Source: an uncultured Clostridium sp. (GTDB taxonomy: Bacteria; Bacillota; Clostridia; TANB77; CAG-508). From it: DNA of 8,974 nucleotides. Every line of letters starts with the position of its first letter. Position 1 is the stretch's first letter. A program made the translations under genes and the position numbers. Shown here piece by piece: positions 6,993 through 8,974 of the stretch. The DNA lies in the NCBI GenBank assembly GCA_900557475.1, contig USTA01000024.1, forward strand, positions 1-8,974, written 5' to 3'. The notes under the pieces were generated by a model. That model did no database searches. It was not told the origin of the DNA and saw nothing but the letters and a program-made list of their open reading frames with translations.

Positions 6993-7959
6993 TATCATAA
7001 CAAGACATGCGGTAGCAAATTATGGGTCTTTACTTCAGTCATATGCGACTCAAAAGACATTTGAAAAATTAGGTTTAGATGCTGAGTTTATAAATTATAC
7101 AAGATATGATGAAAGAGCAAATAACTTAGCCAAAACTCATGTAAAAGGGAAAAAATGGGACAAAAATATTTTTACTAGAACATTATATACACTTATACAA
7201 ACATGGAATTATTCACATGAATATAAAGCATTTGAAAAATATAGAAAAGGATTTATTAATGAAACAGACACTTTATATGGAAGTATAGAAGAGCTAATAA
7301 AAAATCCGCCTGAAGCAGACTTATATTGTACAGGAAGTGACCAAATATGGGGAAAGATAGGAACATCTAATTATGATTCAGCATATTTCTTGGACTTTGT
7401 AAAAGATAAGAAATGCATATCATATGCAGCTAGTTTTGGAAAAGAAAAAATTGACTCAAATTTAGAAGAAAACTTACCAACCCTTTTAGAGAAGTATTCA
7501 TACATTTTAGTGAGGGAAGATTCTGCAAAAAATATTGTAAAAAGAGCAGGAATAGATAATGTAGAACAGGTATTAGACCCAACATTCTTATTAAGTAAAG
7601 AAGAGTGGGAGAATCTAGCTGAAAAAAAGCCTAAATATACTAACTATGTATTGGTATATCAATTACATAATAATAAAAAATTTAATAAATATGCCAAGGA
7701 ATTTGCCAAAGCCCATAATAAAAAATTATTAAGACTAACTCCTTCAATTTACCATAAAGCAAGAGGAGGAAAGTTAATATATTTACCTACACAATATGAA
7801 TTTTTATCATATTTTAAAAATGCAGATTATATATTAACAGATTCTTTTCATGCAACAGTTTTTTCAATTATGTTTAATAAAAAATTTAAGAATATATCAC
7901 CAGGAGAAACAAGCACAAGAATTACAAGTATATTAAAATTGATGCGGTTTAGAGGATAG
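6982..7959 (+). CDS. polysaccharide pyruvyl transferase domain, truncated by a +1 frameshift
   Basis: Members of the polysaccharide pyruvyl transferase family (WcaK/CsaB/ExoV type) transfer pyruvate from phosphoenolpyruvate to sugars as a ketal, adding negative charge. Motifs: RHAVANYGSLLQSYATQ near the N-terminus, the GSDQIWG signature at residues 118-124, CISYAASFG, REDSAKNIV, VLDPTFLL, and TDSFHATVFSIMFNKKF with H290. As read, the protein has 325 residues and ends LKLMRFRG at TAG 7957-7959. The family normally continues LGLEDRVL, and exactly that appears in the next frame if the C at 7945 is removed (MGLEDRVLKDFSDFES). The restored frame carries the usual C-terminal helix (IDYSKVNLIIKEEREKS) and then runs without a stop into the ferredoxin/FrhB module. 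The start overlaps the wzy-like gene by 11 nt; AAGGAG at 6961-6966 is rather far from the ATG. Pyruvylation is inferred from family; loss of the last ~50 residues may impair it. Confidence 0.88.
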   Translation: MKVDIITRHAVANYGSLLQSYATQKTFEKLGLDAEFINYTRYDERANNLAKTHVKGKKWDKNIFTRTLYTLIQTWNYSHEYKAFEKYRKGFINETDTLYGSIEELIKNPPEADLYCTGSDQIWGKIGTSNYDSAYFLDFVKDKKCISYAASFGKEKIDSNLEENLPTLLEKYSYILVREDSAKNIVKRAGIDNVEQVLDPTFLLSKEEWENLAEKKPKYTNYVLVYQLHNNKKFNKYAKEFAKAHNKKLLRLTPSIYHKARGGKLIYLPTQYEFLSYFKNADYILTDSFHATVFSIMFNKKFKNISPGETSTRITSILKLMRFRG

Positions 7960-7960
7960 A

Positions 7961-8974
7961 GTGCTAAAAGATTTTTCAGACTTTGAAAGTATAGATAATG
8001 AGATTGATTATAGCAAAGTGAATTTAATAATAAAGGAAGAGAGAGAAAAATCTATTGAGTTATTAAAAAAAGCAATTGGTATAAGAGAAAACAATATAAC
8101 TTCAATAGGATTGCATAATAATTGTACAGGGTGTAGGAATTGTGAACAACTATGTCCTAAGAATGCTATTACAATGAAGTTAAACAAAGAAGGATTTTTA
8201 GAACCGGAAATAGATAAAAATAAATGCATAAATTGTGGTATATGTTTAAAGAGATGTCCTCAAGCAAATAATGATATTGAAAGAAATACACCATCCAAAT
8301 GTATAGCAGCAAAAAATAAAGATGAGGAAATGCTAAAAAAAGGTTCATCTGGTAGCATATTTGGAATACTAGGGGCTTATATTTTGGAGAATAACGGAAC
8401 TATTTATGGTGTAGCTTTTAATAATAAATTAGACTTAAATACAATAAGAATAGAAAATAAAAATGATTTAGAAAAATTAATGGGATCAAAATATATACAA
8501 AGTAATACTCAAAATACATTTAAACTTGTGAAAGAAGACTTAGAAAATGGAAGAAAAGTTCTTTATACGGGAACGCCATGCCAAATAGCAGGACTAAAAA
8601 GTTATTTAAATAAAGATTATGATAATTTACTCCTTGTAGATTTAGTTTGTCATGGAGTACCAAGTGAAAAGCTATTTAAAAAATACATAGAATATATGGA
8701 AAAAAAATATAACAGTAAAATTATAAATTATTCTTTTAGAAGCAAGGAGAAAAATGGATGGGGACTAACTGCTAAAGTAAGATTCGAAAATGGAAAGAAA
8801 AAGTATATTAATGCTAATGTGGATTCATATTATAAGTCATTTTTGGAGGGAAAAACTTATAGAGAAATTTGTTATAATTGCAAATATGCAAATACAAATA
8901 GAGTAGGAGACATTACACTTGCAGATTACTGGGGAATAAAAAAAGAGCATCCAGAATTTGAAACTACTTTGGGG
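7961..8974 (+). CDS. ferredoxin plus FrhB/FdhB-family (coenzyme F420 hydrogenase/dehydrogenase beta subunit-like) module, 3' partial; probably fused to the upstream pyruvyl transferase
   Basis: The frame that continues the pyruvyl transferase after removal of one base is open from there to the window edge. After about 50 residues finishing the transferase domain it has two [4Fe-4S] ferredoxin motifs, CTGCRNCEQLCP (nt 8123-8158) and CINCGICLKRCP (nt 8225-8260). The FrhB/FdhB N- and C-domain signatures follow: KGSSGSIFGILGAYIL, GTPCQIAGL, VDLVCHGVPS, CYNCKYANTNRVGDITLADYWGI. In numbering of the restored fusion the key cysteines are 381/384/387/391, 415/418/421/425, 533, 556, 630 and 633. This family uses Fe-S clusters and flavin for hydride or electron transfer; the homologues in bacterial polysaccharide clusters have no settled function, and nothing shows they use F420. 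No good start codon with a ribosome binding site lies just before the ferredoxin; a GTG at 7961 preceded by AGAGGA could serve as a reinitiation start. The C-terminus lies beyond the window. Confidence 0.85.
   Translation, partial: MLKDFSDFESIDNEIDYSKVNLIIKEEREKSIELLKKAIGIRENNITSIGLHNNCTGCRNCEQLCPKNAITMKLNKEGFLEPEIDKNKCINCGICLKRCPQANNDIERNTPSKCIAAKNKDEEMLKKGSSGSIFGILGAYILENNGTIYGVAFNNKLDLNTIRIENKNDLEKLMGSKYIQSNTQNTFKLVKEDLENGRKVLYTGTPCQIAGLKSYLNKDYDNLLLVDLVCHGVPSEKLFKKYIEYMEKKYNSKIINYSFRSKEKNGWGLTAKVRFENGKKKYINANVDSYYKSFLEGKTYREICYNCKYANTNRVGDITLADYWGIKKEHPEFETTLG

Noticed and set aside
6982..7959. Programmed ribosomal frameshift as explanation for the pyruvyl transferase break
   Set aside because: The site (GATGCGGTTTAG) has no slippery heptamer and no obvious downstream stem; a one-base insertion explains it more simply.
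1..8974. TATAAT-like promoter boxes, CRISPR, tRNA/rRNA, insertion sequences
   Set aside because: TATAAT-like strings are abundant in AT-rich coding sequence and none has a convincing -35 partner in an intergenic position. No repeat array, RNA gene or transposase was found.

Overview
The window reads as a low-GC (roughly 30% by eye) Bacillota genome, most likely an anaerobic clostridial-type bacterium. Codons are strongly A/T-biased (ATA, AGA, AAA), TGA is used as a stop and TGG for tryptophan (standard bacterial code), ribosome binding sites are purine-rich, and Fe-S enzymes are prominent. The species cannot be named from this sequence alone.

Every supported gene is on the + strand, packed end to end with 1-19 nt gaps or short overlaps. 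The only larger gap is 49 nt after ugd. The whole window therefore looks like the interior of one surface-polysaccharide (capsule or exopolysaccharide) operon. Order: 1-984 LCP-family polymer ligase (5' end outside the window); 1004-2308 UDP-glucose 6-dehydrogenase; 2358-3560 GT4 glycosyltransferase; 3560-4738 radical SAM protein with a SPASM-like C-terminus; 4746-5871 second GT4 glycosyltransferase, broken by a 1-base frameshift; 5868-6992 Wzy-type polymerase/O-antigen ligase-like membrane protein; 6982-7959 polysaccharide pyruvyl transferase, broken near its end by another 1-base frameshift; and, in the restored frame, a ferredoxin plus FrhB/FdhB-type domain running off the 3' edge.

Proposed logic: Ugd supplies UDP-glucuronate, the GT4 enzymes assemble a repeat unit, the pyruvyl transferase would add acidic pyruvate ketals, the Wzy-like protein polymerises the units, and the LCP protein attaches the finished polymer to the cell wall. 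The product would be strongly anionic. The radical SAM protein and the ferredoxin/FrhB module have no obvious standard role in such a pathway and are the most interesting parts. No initiating phosphoglycosyl transferase, flippase or chain-length kinase is visible, so the cluster extends beyond the window.

The strongest sequence-level observations are two +1 frameshifts. Each is explained by a single extra C just before GG (near 4793/4794 and at 7945), and in both cases conserved protein sequence resumes immediately in the next frame. Removing the second one fuses the pyruvyl transferase in frame to the ferredoxin/FrhB module. No promoter, terminator, tRNA, rRNA, mobile element, CRISPR array or significant repeat was found, and no gene-free stretch exceeds 300 bases.
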